Below, one piece after another: positions 26,883-41,297 of a stretch of DNA of 51,677 bases. The notes under the pieces were generated by a model. That model had not been told where the DNA came from, did not search any database, and was given only the letters and a program-made list of their open reading frames with translations. The first letter of the stretch is position 1, and every line of letters begins with the position of its first letter. The stretch is from contig PFUL01000181.1 of the NCBI GenBank assembly GCA_002790095.1, positions 1 through 51,677 of the forward strand, written 5' to 3'. The stretch is from Elusimicrobia bacterium CG_4_9_14_3_um_filter_62_55 (lineage in GTDB: Bacteria; Elusimicrobiota; Elusimicrobia; UBA1565). The translations under genes and the position numbers were made by a program.

Positions 26883-27832
26883 AAGGCGGGCACCATGTGG
26901 CGGACCGGCCGGGGGAGCGGTTGGATCGTTTTCTCGCCGACTTGTACCCGGGCTACAACCGGGCTCATATTCAGGATCTGATACGACGCGGGAAGGTGAC
27001 GGTGGACGGCAAGCCCAAAGCGCCCGCCTACCGTTTGAAGGGCGGCGAGCACATCGGCTTGGAAGCTCCCGCGGAAGCCTGGTCGGACATCTCGTTTGCG
27101 AAGAGCGTGATCCGCGAGGACGAACAGTTGCTCGTGATGCGCAAGCCCGCGGGATTCCTGACCCATCCGATGAACGACAGCTGGTTGAACGCTCCGGAGG
27201 CCGCGCTCGAATCCGACGATCCCAACATCGCAGGCCTACTGCTGCGCCACCGTCCCGATACCTGCGGGACGCTCGAACGCTGCGGGATCGTCCACCGCCT
27301 GGACCGCCAAACGAGCGGCGCGCTTATCGTCGCGAAAACCCGCGACGCGCAGGAGCATTTGCTGGCTGCGTTTCGGGACCGCGAAGTGGAAAAGGTCTAC
27401 CGCGCGGTCGTTTTGGGGACGCTGGACGAAAAGACGCTCGTCGACGCGCCGGTCGGCCGGAGGCCCGGGCACCGCAAAATCGAGGTCACCCCGTTCGGCC
27501 GGGACGCCTCCACCGAGTTTCGGTCTCTGGAGTCCGCGCGAGGGCTCTCCTTGGTCGAGGCGCGTCCTAAAACAGGACGAACGCATCAGATTCGCGTTCA
27601 CTCGGCCCATTTGGGAATTCCGGTTCTGGGAGATCCCGAAGGCTTCGACGCTCATCGCGACAAAGTGTTCCTAGGGCTGAACGCGCCGAAGCCTCCGCGC
27701 ATGATGCTGCACGCTTACCGGGTCCGCTTCACCCATCCAGAATCCGGCAAGACGGTTTCGTATACTGCGACCCCGCCGAAGGACTTCCAAGAGTACTGGG
27801 ACAGCGTGAAGGGCGGAGAACTTTCTTCCTAA
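26879..27832 (+). CDS. RluD-type 23S rRNA pseudouridine synthase
   Basis: The 317-residue product has an N-terminal S4 RNA-binding domain (RLDRFLADLYPGYNRAHIQD, then LIRRGKVTVDG) and the RluA-family catalytic domain with HRLDRQTSG, whose Asp is the conserved nucleophile-position residue. Later motifs GRTHQIRVH and PVLGDP also match. It isomerises specific uridines in rRNA, most often in helix 69 of 23S rRNA for RluD; the exact site cannot be assigned. I chose GTG 26879, which overlaps the lgt stop (GTGA) and has AAGGAGG just upstream. The same operon pair lgt-rluD type occurs in other bacteria. Confidence 0.9.
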   Translation: MKGGHHVADRPGERLDRFLADLYPGYNRAHIQDLIRRGKVTVDGKPKAPAYRLKGGEHIGLEAPAEAWSDISFAKSVIREDEQLLVMRKPAGFLTHPMNDSWLNAPEAALESDDPNIAGLLLRHRPDTCGTLERCGIVHRLDRQTSGALIVAKTRDAQEHLLAAFRDREVEKVYRAVVLGTLDEKTLVDAPVGRRPGHRKIEVTPFGRDASTEFRSLESARGLSLVEARPKTGRTHQIRVHSAHLGIPVLGDPEGFDAHRDKVFLGLNAPKPPRMMLHAYRVRFTHPESGKTVSYTATPPKDFQEYWDSVKGGELSS

Positions 27833-27835
27833 CTT

Positions 27836-28417
27836 TCAGCCTTTAAGGCGCGCAAGGCCCTCGTAAAGGGCGGCCGGAAACTTCAGGAAGAAGCGACGCA
27901 GCGGATAATACCGGGCGGCGGGACGCGCTTTGGAGCAAAGCTTCGGCGCTTCGCTGCAGAGCGCCCGCACGCCCCGATGCGCGTGCAGACCGTTGGAAAC
28001 GACGAAGATCGTGTCGAGGCCCGAGAGTTTCGGCGCGGAGAAGCGCGCGTTTTCGAGCGTGCTGCGCGCGCGCTCCTCGAGACGGATCCGTTCGCGAGGC
28101 ATTCCGAGACGCACCGCCGCGAGGGCCATCGTCGCCGCTTCCGAATGCTCGTTGCGAACCGGGGCTCCGGAAATCACGACGCGTTCGCAGTCGAAATCAT
28201 GGACGATCGCGACCGCGGTTTTGACCCTGTCCCGCTGCTCCGGCGAAAGCGTCCCGTCCGAATTCGACGGGTAACCGAGAACGAGCAGGCCGCAGCGTCC
28301 GGCCGGAGGCTGCGCAACCGCCGCGCGGGCGCCGAGCCAGAACGCCGCTTCAGGACCCGCGGCGACGGCGAATCCCGCGAGCGTCCAGAGAAGGCGTTTT
28401 CGAGTCATGTCTTTCAT
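27836..28417 (-). CDS. YdcF/DUF218-family membrane-anchored protein
   Basis: The 193-residue product has an N-terminal membrane anchor (RLLWTLAGFAVAAGPEAAFW) and the DUF218 core: GLLVLGYPSN, VVISGAPVRNEHSEAATMA, the family signature ERARSTLENARFS, and FVVSNGLHAHRGVRA. DUF218 proteins (SanA, YdcF, ElyC) act in envelope functions such as barrier integrity or lipid carrier metabolism, but no reaction is established for this branch. I chose ATG 28417, nine bases after an extended -10 motif; ATG 28408 is also possible. It converges with the pseudouridine synthase gene, three bases separating the two stops, and diverges from proline dehydrogenase. Confidence 0.8.
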   Translation of the reverse strand: MKDMTRKRLLWTLAGFAVAAGPEAAFWLGARAAVAQPPAGRCGLLVLGYPSNSDGTLSPEQRDRVKTAVAIVHDFDCERVVISGAPVRNEHSEAATMALAAVRLGMPRERIRLEERARSTLENARFSAPKLSGLDTIFVVSNGLHAHRGVRALCSEAPKLCSKARPAARYYPLRRFFLKFPAALYEGLARLKG

Positions 28418-28426
28418 TAAAAACGC

Positions 28427-28435
28427 ACTATAGCA
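28427..28435 (-). promoter_or_regulatory. Extended -10 promoter of the YdcF-like gene
   Basis: On the minus strand TGCTATAGT is an extended -10 (TG-n-TATAGT), which does not require a -35. The -10 ends nine bases before ATG 28417, giving a leader of only about two to three bases and no Shine-Dalgarno sequence. Confidence 0.45.
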
Positions 28436-28508
28436 AAAGGATATCGCGCGGGCGGCGAGCGTCCCGGGAGGCCGCTTGAGGACTCGGGAAAAATGATAAA
28501 GTTCACGC

Positions 28509-29357
28509 ATGCGGGCATTGACCTTTCTCGCGAGCCGTTTCGTGGCGGGGGACAACGCGGAGGACGCGGTCGACGCGGTCTGCGAACTCAATCGCCTGGG
28601 CATCAAAGCGACGCTCGATTTTTTGGGCGAGGACTGTGAAAGCGAAGCTCAGGCTGAAGCCGCGACGCTCGAATACGAGTCCCTTCTCGATTCCATCCAC
28701 AAGGCCCGGCTGGACTGCAACGTCAGCCTGAAGCTCACCCAATTCGGCATGAATCTGGATACGGGGTTGGCCGAAAGCAATCTTATTCGAGTCGTGACGA
28801 AGGCGGAGTCCCTCGGGAACTTTGTGCGCGTCGATATGGAAAGTTCGGCCTATACCCAGGGGACGCTTGATCTGTTCAAGCGGGTCTTTTTAGAACATAA
28901 AAACTGCGGGGTCGTCGTTCAATCCTCCTTGCGGCGCACGGCCGCAGACGTCGCGGAGTTGAACGCGCTCGGCGCGCGCGTGCGTCTGTGCAAGGGCGCC
29001 TACAAGGAACCCGCCTCCGCTGCGTTCCAGGAAAAGGCTCTCGTGAACAAGAGTTACGATGAGTCGGCAGCCGCTTTGTTGAAGGACGGAACCTACCCGG
29101 GACTCGCGACGCACGATGAGGCTCGGATCGCGGAGGCGATCCGGTTCGCGCGGGAGAACGGCGTCGCTGCGGACCGGTTCGAATTTCAAATGCTGTACGG
29201 GCTGCGGCCCAAGCGCTGGCGGGAACTCGTCGCCGACGGATGGAACATGCGCGTCTATGTGCCCTACGGCACGCATTGGCTCCCTTACTTTACGCGGCGA
29301 ATTCGAGAGCGCAAGGAGAACTGGATGTTCGTGTTGAAGAATTTGGCGGGCGGATGA
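28509..29357 (+). CDS. Proline dehydrogenase (monofunctional)
   Basis: The 282-residue flavoprotein oxidises L-proline to delta-1-pyrroline-5-carboxylate. The PutA/ProDH barrel motifs are all visible: TLDFLGED, NVSLKLTQFG, VRVDMESSAYT, VVQSSLRR, RLCKGAYKEP, FEFQMLYGLR and the proline-carboxylate-binding RRIRERKENW. The length matches the compact PutB-type enzymes of Gram-positives and Thermus. No P5C dehydrogenase is adjacent. Instead the stop overlaps a threonine dehydrogenase gene (ATGA), linking proline and threonine breakdown. The start ATG 28509 has a weak TAAAGT six bases before it and no ribosome-binding site. Confidence 0.92.
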   Translation: MRALTFLASRFVAGDNAEDAVDAVCELNRLGIKATLDFLGEDCESEAQAEAATLEYESLLDSIHKARLDCNVSLKLTQFGMNLDTGLAESNLIRVVTKAESLGNFVRVDMESSAYTQGTLDLFKRVFLEHKNCGVVVQSSLRRTAADVAELNALGARVRLCKGAYKEPASAAFQEKALVNKSYDESAAALLKDGTYPGLATHDEARIAEAIRFARENGVAADRFEFQMLYGLRPKRWRELVADGWNMRVYVPYGTHWLPYFTRRIRERKENWMFVLKNLAGG

Positions 29358-30397
29358 CGATGCAGGCTTTGACGAAACGGCGCGCCGGAGCCGGTGCGGA
29401 ATTGATGCGGGTCGCGATTCCCCGGATCGCCAAGGACGAACTGCTGCTGAAGGTCAAGCGCGCCTCGATTTGCGGCTCCGATCTTCCCATTTACAACTGG
29501 AACTCCTGGGCGCCTGATCGCCTGAAGCTGCCGATGACGTTCGGCCACGAATTTTGCGGGGAAGTGGCCGAGACCGGATCCGCGACGCGGGATTTTAAGA
29601 AGGGCGATTTCGTCTCCGTCGAATCGCATGTCTACTGCGGGCTTTGCTCGCAGTGCCGGAACGGACAGCGGCACGTTTGCCGGAACTTGAAGATCATCGG
29701 GATCGACGGCCCCGGGGGGTTCGCGGAATTCGCCGTCGTCCCCGCGCGCTGCGCGTGGAAGCACAAGGACCTCCGCTTAGCCAAGGTCGGGTCGATCATG
29801 GAACCCTTGGGCAACGCCGTCTACGCCGCGCTGGTCGAGGAGATCGTGGGTCAATCGGTGCTGGTGCTCGGCTGCGGCCCGCAGGGGCTTTTCGCGATCG
29901 CCGCCGCCAAGGCGGGCGGCGCGAAACCGATCATCGCCGTCGAGATGGCCCCGTTTCGCAGAGCGCTGGCGAAAAAGATGGGTGCCGATCACGTTTTAGA
30001 CCCCCGGGCGCCGGGGATTTTGGACGCGATCCGGCAAATCTCCGACAATTACGGCGTGGACGCCGTGCTCGAGATGTCGGGCGCCGCCCCGGCGATCGAG
30101 TTGGGGCTGAAGGCCGTGCGCAGCGGCGGGCGCGTCGTCGCGTTCGGAATCCCCTCGAAGATGCCGAGCATCGACTGGGCCAACGACATCGTGTTCAAGG
30201 GAATCCGGGTGTACGGGATCGCGGGCCGGGAGATTTTCAATACCTGGTCGCGAATGGATTCGCTTTTGCGTTCGGGGGCGATCAAGGTGGATTCCGTCAT
30301 CACGCACCGATTCCCGCTGAAGCAGTTCAAGAAGGGCTTTCGGGTCATGAACGCGAAGTCGAAAAACTGTGGAAAGGTCGTACTGGAGATCGGCTGA
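29354..30397 (+). CDS. tdh: L-threonine 3-dehydrogenase
   Basis: The 347-residue zinc- and NAD-dependent medium-chain dehydrogenase oxidises threonine to 2-amino-3-ketobutyrate. Catalytic zinc ligands sit in SICGSD and FGHEF; the structural zinc cysteines are in CGLCSQCRNGQRHVC; the Rossmann glycine motif is VLGCGPQGLFA. The segment GREIFNTWSRM is characteristic of Tdh against other sorbitol-dehydrogenase-like enzymes. The next gene encodes the partner ligase, which confirms the assignment, since Tdh product is unstable and passed to Kbl. I chose ATG 29354 overlapping the proline dehydrogenase stop; ATG 29360 is a close alternative. Confidence 0.92.
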   Translation: MTMQALTKRRAGAGAELMRVAIPRIAKDELLLKVKRASICGSDLPIYNWNSWAPDRLKLPMTFGHEFCGEVAETGSATRDFKKGDFVSVESHVYCGLCSQCRNGQRHVCRNLKIIGIDGPGGFAEFAVVPARCAWKHKDLRLAKVGSIMEPLGNAVYAALVEEIVGQSVLVLGCGPQGLFAIAAAKAGGAKPIIAVEMAPFRRALAKKMGADHVLDPRAPGILDAIRQISDNYGVDAVLEMSGAAPAIELGLKAVRSGGRVVAFGIPSKMPSIDWANDIVFKGIRVYGIAGREIFNTWSRMDSLLRSGAIKVDSVITHRFPLKQFKKGFRVMNAKSKNCGKVVLEIG

Positions 30398-30398
30398 T

Positions 30399-31598
30399 AT
30401 GGAAACGGAGTCCCGAAATCGGATGGCGTTCCTGGACGACGAACTGAAGACTCTAAAGGACGAGGGGCGGCTGATCAAGCTGCGAATCCTCGAGGGGTCG
30501 CAGCGGCCCGTCTCCATCATCGACGGCAAGAAAGTCGTCAATCTGACTTCGAACAACTACCTCGGCCTGACTACGCATCCGAAACTGCTTTCCGCCGCGA
30601 AAAAGGCGATCGACGACTACGGCGTCGGAACCGCCGCGGTCCGCACGATTATCGGGACGATGGACATTCATCAGGAACTTGAGCGCCGAATCGCTCGCTT
30701 TAAGGGGACAGAATCGGCGATCGTCTTCCAATCGGGCTTCGCGACGAACGTGGCTGTTTGTCAATCGTTGATGACCCACTCCGAGGATTTACTGATTTCC
30801 GACCAACTCAATCACGCCTCGATCATCGACGGCGGGCGCCTCTCCAAGGCCGTGCGCAAGATTTACGCGCACAAGGACATGAAGGACCTTGAGTCGATTT
30901 TGAACTCTCTGGAAGCGAGAAGGGCCCGCCGGAAAATGATCGTGACCGACGGTGTTTTCTCGATGGACGGGGACATCGCGCCCCTGCCGGCCATCCAGGA
31001 TCTTGCCGACCAGTACGACGCCTTCGTCATGGTGGACGATGCGCACGCTTCCGGCGTGATGGGAAAAAACGGCGCCGGGACGCCGAGCCATTTCGGCCTG
31101 ACCGATCGCGTTCAGATCCAGATCGGAACGCTTTCCAAAGCCATCGCCGCGATCGGCGGCTATGTCGCCTCCTCGGAGGCGCTGCGCGAATACATGGTCT
31201 CCACGGCGCGTCCTTTTTTGTTTTCCAGTTCCCATCCGCCGTCGGTGAGCGCGACCTGCATCGCCGCCCTCGAAGTGCTGGAAACCGAGCCCCAATGGGT
31301 CGAAAAACTTTGGAAAAACGCCGCGTTCTTCAAAGAAGGCCTCAAGAAGGCCGGATTTGATACGGGCGCGAGTGAGACGCCGATCACCCCGGTGATGGTC
31401 GGCGACACGAAGAAGGCGACGGAGTTTTCGAACCGGCTCTTCGAGGAAGGCGTGTTCGCGCTTGCGATCAATTTCCCGACGGTGGCCCGGGGGAAGGAAC
31501 GTCTCCGGACGATCGTTTCCGCGGGACACACGCAGGCGGATTTAGACTTCGCTCTGGAGAAGTTCGCAAAAGTCGGAAAAGCGCTGGGCCTGATTTAG
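30399..31598 (+). CDS. kbl: 2-amino-3-ketobutyrate CoA ligase (glycine C-acetyltransferase)
   Basis: The 399-residue PLP enzyme of the alpha-oxoamine synthase family cleaves 2-amino-3-ketobutyrate with CoA to glycine and acetyl-CoA. Motifs include SNNYLGL, the AAVRTIIGTMDIHQELE segment typical of Kbl, DDAHASGVMG with the cofactor-binding Asp and His, and the Schiff-base lysine in GTLSKAIAAIGGYV. The length equals that of E. coli Kbl. I chose ATG 30399, one base after the tdh stop, with GGAG about 12 bases upstream. Alternatives in the family (BioF, HemA) are excluded mainly by the tdh neighbour. Confidence 0.93.
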   Translation: METESRNRMAFLDDELKTLKDEGRLIKLRILEGSQRPVSIIDGKKVVNLTSNNYLGLTTHPKLLSAAKKAIDDYGVGTAAVRTIIGTMDIHQELERRIARFKGTESAIVFQSGFATNVAVCQSLMTHSEDLLISDQLNHASIIDGGRLSKAVRKIYAHKDMKDLESILNSLEARRARRKMIVTDGVFSMDGDIAPLPAIQDLADQYDAFVMVDDAHASGVMGKNGAGTPSHFGLTDRVQIQIGTLSKAIAAIGGYVASSEALREYMVSTARPFLFSSSHPPSVSATCIAALEVLETEPQWVEKLWKNAAFFKEGLKKAGFDTGASETPITPVMVGDTKKATEFSNRLFEEGVFALAINFPTVARGKERLRTIVSAGHTQADLDFALEKFAKVGKALGLI

Positions 31599-31657
31599 TA
31601 GCCTGTAGGCCGTTCCAACCGCCGAGGGGGGCCTCCGCCTCCTTAACATCGCTGTCA

Positions 31658-31686
31658 TTGAAAAGACGGGAATTTCCTGTTAAACA
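31658..31686 (+). promoter_or_regulatory. Weak candidate promoter before the serine hydrolase
   Basis: The 121-base gap after kbl holds TTGAAA (31658-31663) and, 17 bases later, TAAACA (31681-31686), a poor -10. A G/C-rich stretch at 31624-31641 could fold weakly but has no T-run. Nothing else was seen in this gap. Confidence 0.25.
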
Positions 31687-31719
31687 TTAGGGAGTTTCCT
31701 TCGTACTGTGTTGAACCGG

Positions 31720-32952
31720 ATGCGCACCGAAATTAAGCGAAAAAAATGGATGAAGGCGGCGGGCGCGGTCCTCTTGGCCGGGGCCGTTTTGGCGCCTTTG
31801 CTCGCGTTCGCCGGCGACGGGGCCGTACGAGGGGTTCGATACGATGTTTCTTATCTCTGGACGCGAAGCAAGGACGGCGTCTTCCGGTACCGGGATCAGG
31901 TCGCGAAGACGCTCGGTCCCGAGGTTGCGAAGCACCTGCTCGTGGTGAAGCAGCGGCGGTACTACGGTTTGATCTACGACCGGGATGGAGCCGGGTCCGA
32001 TGCGTACCGGATTGCCCGGAATCATACCCAGGTTCTGCGCGAAAACGGGCTTGAGGGCGCCGCGCCGACGCGGTCGGTGCGTTGGGCCGTCGTGGAGGGG
32101 GAAGCGCGTGTGAGCGAGGTCGAACTTACGGACCTCGGCGCGACCGCGGAAATGGAGGAAGAGATCGAGGAGTACGTGAAATCTCTTCGCCGGCGCGGGA
32201 AACTTCGGTCCGACGAGACGACCGCTTGGTCTGTTTACGATTTCGCTTCCGGCCAGAGGTTGGTGACGATCAACGTCGACAAGCCGCTTCAAGCCGCGAG
32301 CATGGTGAAGCCTTTCTTCGCTTTGGCCTACATGCATGAAGTCCGGGCGAAGCGCAAGGTCTATACTCCGACGGCGAAGACGATGATGCGTCGGATGATT
32401 CAGCACTCGAACAACGCGGCGGCGAACTGGGTCCTGCGCGAACTCGGGGGACCGGCGAAGGTGCAATCGATTCTCCGGGCCAACTATCCCGAGATGTTCG
32501 CCCATACGCGCGTCGTCGAGTACATCCCGCCCGGAGGACGCACCTACCGGAACAAGGCCGCCGTGCGCGATTACAACCGATTTCTCATCTCCCTGTGGCA
32601 CAACGAACTGCCGGGGTCCTGGGAAATCAAGCGGCTGATGAAACTGCCCAGCGGCAACCGTATTTATGACGGCGCGGCGAAGGTCCCGGTCGGCACGATC
32701 GTCTACAGCAAGACCGGCTCCACGAAGCACCTCTGCGGGGACATGGGCATACTCGTCGCCCGCGGCAAGGATGGGGAGCGCTATCCGTATGTGATCGTCG
32801 GCGTGATCGAAAAGCAGGCCGCTCATCCGAACTACACGGCCTGGATCCGCAGCCGCGGAGACGTGATCCGCGACGTCTCGTCGTTGATCTATGAGCGCCT
32901 CGCTCGCCGCCACAATCTGCTGACGACGACGCAGACCGCGTCCTCGCGCTGA
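31720..32952 (+). CDS. Exported serine hydrolase of the class A beta-lactamase/PBP fold
   Basis: A basic N-terminus and signal segment (AAGAVLLAGAVLAPLLAFAG) lead to a domain of about 375 residues. The three penicillin-recognising motifs are present: the nucleophile motif SMVK near residue 194, SNN near 230 and KTGS near 331. The VYDFASGQRLVTINVDKPLQ segment before SMVK is typical of this fold. Spacing between the first two motifs is shorter than in true class A beta-lactamases, so a D,D-peptidase-like or cell-wall role is more likely than antibiotic resistance. The N-terminal 150 residues are not a recognised domain. GTG 31708, TTG 31711 and ATG 31720 are all possible starts, and none has a good ribosome site. 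Confidence 0.82.
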   Translation: MRTEIKRKKWMKAAGAVLLAGAVLAPLLAFAGDGAVRGVRYDVSYLWTRSKDGVFRYRDQVAKTLGPEVAKHLLVVKQRRYYGLIYDRDGAGSDAYRIARNHTQVLRENGLEGAAPTRSVRWAVVEGEARVSEVELTDLGATAEMEEEIEEYVKSLRRRGKLRSDETTAWSVYDFASGQRLVTINVDKPLQAASMVKPFFALAYMHEVRAKRKVYTPTAKTMMRRMIQHSNNAAANWVLRELGGPAKVQSILRANYPEMFAHTRVVEYIPPGGRTYRNKAAVRDYNRFLISLWHNELPGSWEIKRLMKLPSGNRIYDGAAKVPVGTIVYSKTGSTKHLCGDMGILVARGKDGERYPYVIVGVIEKQAAHPNYTAWIRSRGDVIRDVSSLIYERLARRHNLLTTTQTASSR

Positions 32953-33014
32953 CCCGACTGAAGAATTCTTAAGGCCGATGTCGGAGGCGCGGCATTCTAC
33001 TCAGTACACTCAGA

Positions 33015-33040
33015 GGGGACTGTCCCCAAACTCTGTCCCC
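33015..33040. repeat. GGGGAC/GTCCCC palindromic element between convergent genes
   Basis: GGGGAC (33015-33020) can pair with either of two GTCCCC copies (33022-33027 or 33035-33040). The second pairing gives a 6-base-pair stem with a 14-base loop. The element sits in the 92-base gap between the convergent serine hydrolase and purH genes, so it may terminate both transcripts. It also resembles REP-like palindromes of environmental genomes. No other copy was noticed in this window. Confidence 0.35.
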
Positions 33041-33044
33041 GAAC

Positions 33045-38820
<5,776 letters not shown>

Positions 38821-38840
<20 letters not shown>

Positions 38841-40350
38841 CGGGCCAATACGAGGCGACGACGTAGGTCCAAACCGTCCCGATCACGATCCCCAAGGACC
38901 ATCCGATCACTTTGACGCCCAAGGGAAAGAGCGGCAGGTAAGAGAGGGCTCTCAGGACGCATTCGCGGGCGGCCGTCGCCGCGGGAAACAGGTCCTTCGT
39001 AAAAAAGAGGACGACGGCGACGCTGGAAACCATCGCTGCGATGTTCCCGGTTTCGGAAATCGGCTTCTCCGTGAAAATCGCCAGAAGGAACAGTCCGAGG
39101 AGTCCGCCGTAAGTCCACCCCATCGCTTGAAGACCAAACCACAGGATGGACGGTTGCCGTCCGAAAATCATCGCCGTGACCGCGAGAATGACGGCGAAGG
39201 CGACCACAAACCCGCGTGAGAAACGCAGAGCCTCCGCGTCCGGAACTTCGCGGCCGCGCGCCCAATGCGGTTTGTACACGTCGATGAAGGCGGTGGACGC
39301 CAAGCCGTTGAGGGCGGAATCGAGAGAGGACATCGCCGCGGCGAGCAGCCCCGCGACCAGCAGTCCCCGCAGGCCCGCGGGAAGCGCGGTCACGATGAAA
39401 TGCGGGAATATCCAATCGTTGCGGCCATCGGCGACGAGTTGAGCCGCGGCGGCGTCGGGAAAGACCTGGTAGTAAACGAACAGCGAGGCGCCGACGCTTA
39501 AAAACAGCAAAGACGTGAAGATCGGAGCGATGCCGGCGGCCCAGGCGGCTTTCTTGCTTTCCCCGACGTTTTTGCAGGTCAGCATGCGCTGAGCCAGATC
39601 CTGGTCGCACGCCCCGACCGCCAGTCCGATGACCAGCGCGAAAATGTTTCCCGACCAGAAATTTTTCGGATCCGCCAGGTCGAAGGAAAAACGGAAGACT
39701 TCGAACTTCCCGGCTGCGGCCCCGTCGTAAAGAAATTGAGAGAACCCGCCGGGCAGCGCGTTCCAGATGACGATGAGGGAGGCGCTCGCGCCGAGTACGA
39801 ACAGCGCCAATTGGAGCATATCGGTCCAAATGACCGCTTTGATGCCGCCGGTGACGGTGTAGAGTAGCGCGAACGCGGCGATGCAGACGATCGCGGTCTT
39901 CAACCCCAGGCCGAAAAACACGGAAACCGCGATCGCGCAGCCGGCGAGCCGGACGCCGCTGGCGAGGACGCGGCTGAACATGAAGAAAATCGAGGCGGCC
40001 GTCCGGCTTTTTAGACCGAACCGGTGGCCGAGGAGTTCGTAGACGGTCGTCACGCGCAGTTCGTAGAAGCGGGGAAGAAACCAGCGCGAGAGGAGATAGT
40101 ATCCGAGGAAGTTCCCGACGCCGAGCTGGAGATACACGAAGCTCCCCCCGAACGCCGCGCCCGGGACGCCGATGAAGGTCAGCGCCGACAGCGAGGTCGC
40201 CAGCGAGGAGGCGGCCACCGGAATCCATCCCATGGAACGCCCCGCGAGGAAAAAGTCGTCCGTATCTTCTTCGCGGCGTCCCGCCCAAACCCCCAGTGCG
40301 ACGACGGTCGCGGTATAGAGAGCGAGAACGGCCCAATCGATCGCGGTCAT
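38821..40350 (-). CDS. Sodium/solute symporter (SSS family)
   Basis: The 509-residue product has about 13 membrane helices and the SSS pattern: WAVLALYTATVVALGVWAGR, then DDFFLAGRSMGWIPVAASSL, then SLSALTFIGVPG, with the GGIKAVIWTDMLQ signature in the middle and a late helix with GLLVAGLLAAAMSSLDSALN. Members couple Na+ entry to uptake of sugars, amino acids, vitamins or organic acids; the sequence alone does not tell the substrate. The start ATG 40350 lies four bases after the thioesterase stop. Its place in a riboflavin/ligA operon does not indicate a clear pathway partner. Confidence 0.9.
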
Positions 40351-40354
40351 GCGT

Positions 40355-40849
40355 TCACCACCGGTGGTATGCGGGATGGCCCGGCTTCACGGCGACGAAG
40401 TTGCCCAGGCAGGACGCGGTCCGCTTTCCGCCGGCCAGGAGTTCGGCCTCGATCAGCGCGCGGTCCTCACGGGATTCCTTGACCCGGGCGATGATTCGCA
40501 GCGGCCCGTCGATGGGAGTGGGGCGGAGCAGGCGGACCGAAAAGTCGGCGGTCACGGTGCACGGGGGGGAGTCCGCGGCCGTCCGGTCCATCAGATAAAC
40601 CGCCGCCGTCCAGTTGGAATGGCAATCGAGCAGGGCCCCGGCGATACCGCCGTTAAGCATTCCGGGAAACGCCTGGTGGTGGGGCTCCGGGGTCCACTCG
40701 CAGACGAGTTCTCCGTCCGGGGCGCCCGAAAGAAAACTACGGATCCTCAGTCCTTTCTCGTTGGCGGGGCCGCAGCCGAAGCAGGAACTCTTCGGCGCGT
40801 AGCGCTCTTGGATCGACGCCCCCCGTTCAGGCACGCTCGCGAGGCCCAT
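40355..40849 (-). CDS. PaaI-like hotdog-fold thioesterase
   Basis: The 164-residue product has the hotdog helix segment HHQAFPGMLNGGIAGALLDC with the family's conserved HxG-equivalent region, followed by beta strands (TADFSVRLLRPTPID, RALIEAELLAGGKRTA). An N-terminal Cys pair (SSCFGCGPANEKGL) is common in a branch of uncharacterised acyl-CoA thioesterase-like proteins. It likely hydrolyses a short or aromatic acyl-CoA, but the substrate is unknown. The ATG 40849 overlaps the nusB 3' end by 23 bases; GTG 40834, six bases inside nusB, is an equally possible start. Confidence 0.75.
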   Translation of the reverse strand: MGLASVPERGASIQERYAPKSSCFGCGPANEKGLRIRSFLSGAPDGELVCEWTPEPHHQAFPGMLNGGIAGALLDCHSNWTAAVYLMDRTAADSPPCTVTADFSVRLLRPTPIDGPLRIIARVKESREDRALIEAELLAGGKRTASCLGNFVAVKPGHPAYHRW

Positions 40850-41297
40850 CCTTCTTGGTCTTCGGCTTGCGGGGTTGTTCCGGGATTCCGTTCGCGGGCC
40901 GTTCGAGTTTGATTTTGTCCAGGATCCCGTTGATGAACTTGCTCGAATCGTGAGAGGAGTAAATTTTCGCGATTTCCAAGGCTTCATCGATGACCACGCT
41001 GACCGGCGTTTCGGGGCAATGAAGCAACTCGTAGGAGGCCAGCCGCAGCAGGTTCCGGTCCACCGTCGCCATGCGCCCCAATTCCCAGTTCCGGGCGACC
41101 GCGCGGATGTGTTCGTCAAGGGACGCGAGGTAGGTCTCGGTTCCGGCGATCAACGCTTCGGCGAATTCGCGCGCGGCGGAGTCCATTTTCGAGCCGTGCC
41201 CCACCGTGAGAGAGGCTTCGGAGCGGTTCATTCCGCCGACGTCGATCAGGTAGAGAGACTGGAGCGCGAATTCGCGGCCCTGGCGCCGTCGTCCCAT
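40827..41297 (-). CDS. nusB: Transcription antitermination factor NusB
   Basis: The 156-residue helical protein binds boxA RNA with S10 (NusE) in rRNA antitermination. It shows the family N-terminus RRRQGREFALQSLYLIDVGG and the C-terminal core MATVDRNLLRLASYELLHC, then VVIDEALEIAKIYSSHDSSK and FINGILDKI. A basic tail of about 20 residues follows. The ATG overlaps the ribH stop by one base; ribH-nusB is a very common gene pair, which supports both. Confidence 0.95.
   Translation of the reverse strand: MGRRRQGREFALQSLYLIDVGGMNRSEASLTVGHGSKMDSAAREFAEALIAGTETYLASLDEHIRAVARNWELGRMATVDRNLLRLASYELLHCPETPVSVVIDEALEIAKIYSSHDSSKFINGILDKIKLERPANGIPEQPRKPKTKKDGPRERA

Noticed and set aside
31720-32952. 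Serine hydrolase considered as a true class A beta-lactamase
   Set aside because: SMVK-SNN spacing is much shorter than in class A enzymes and the N-terminal 150 residues are extra; a resistance role is not supported.
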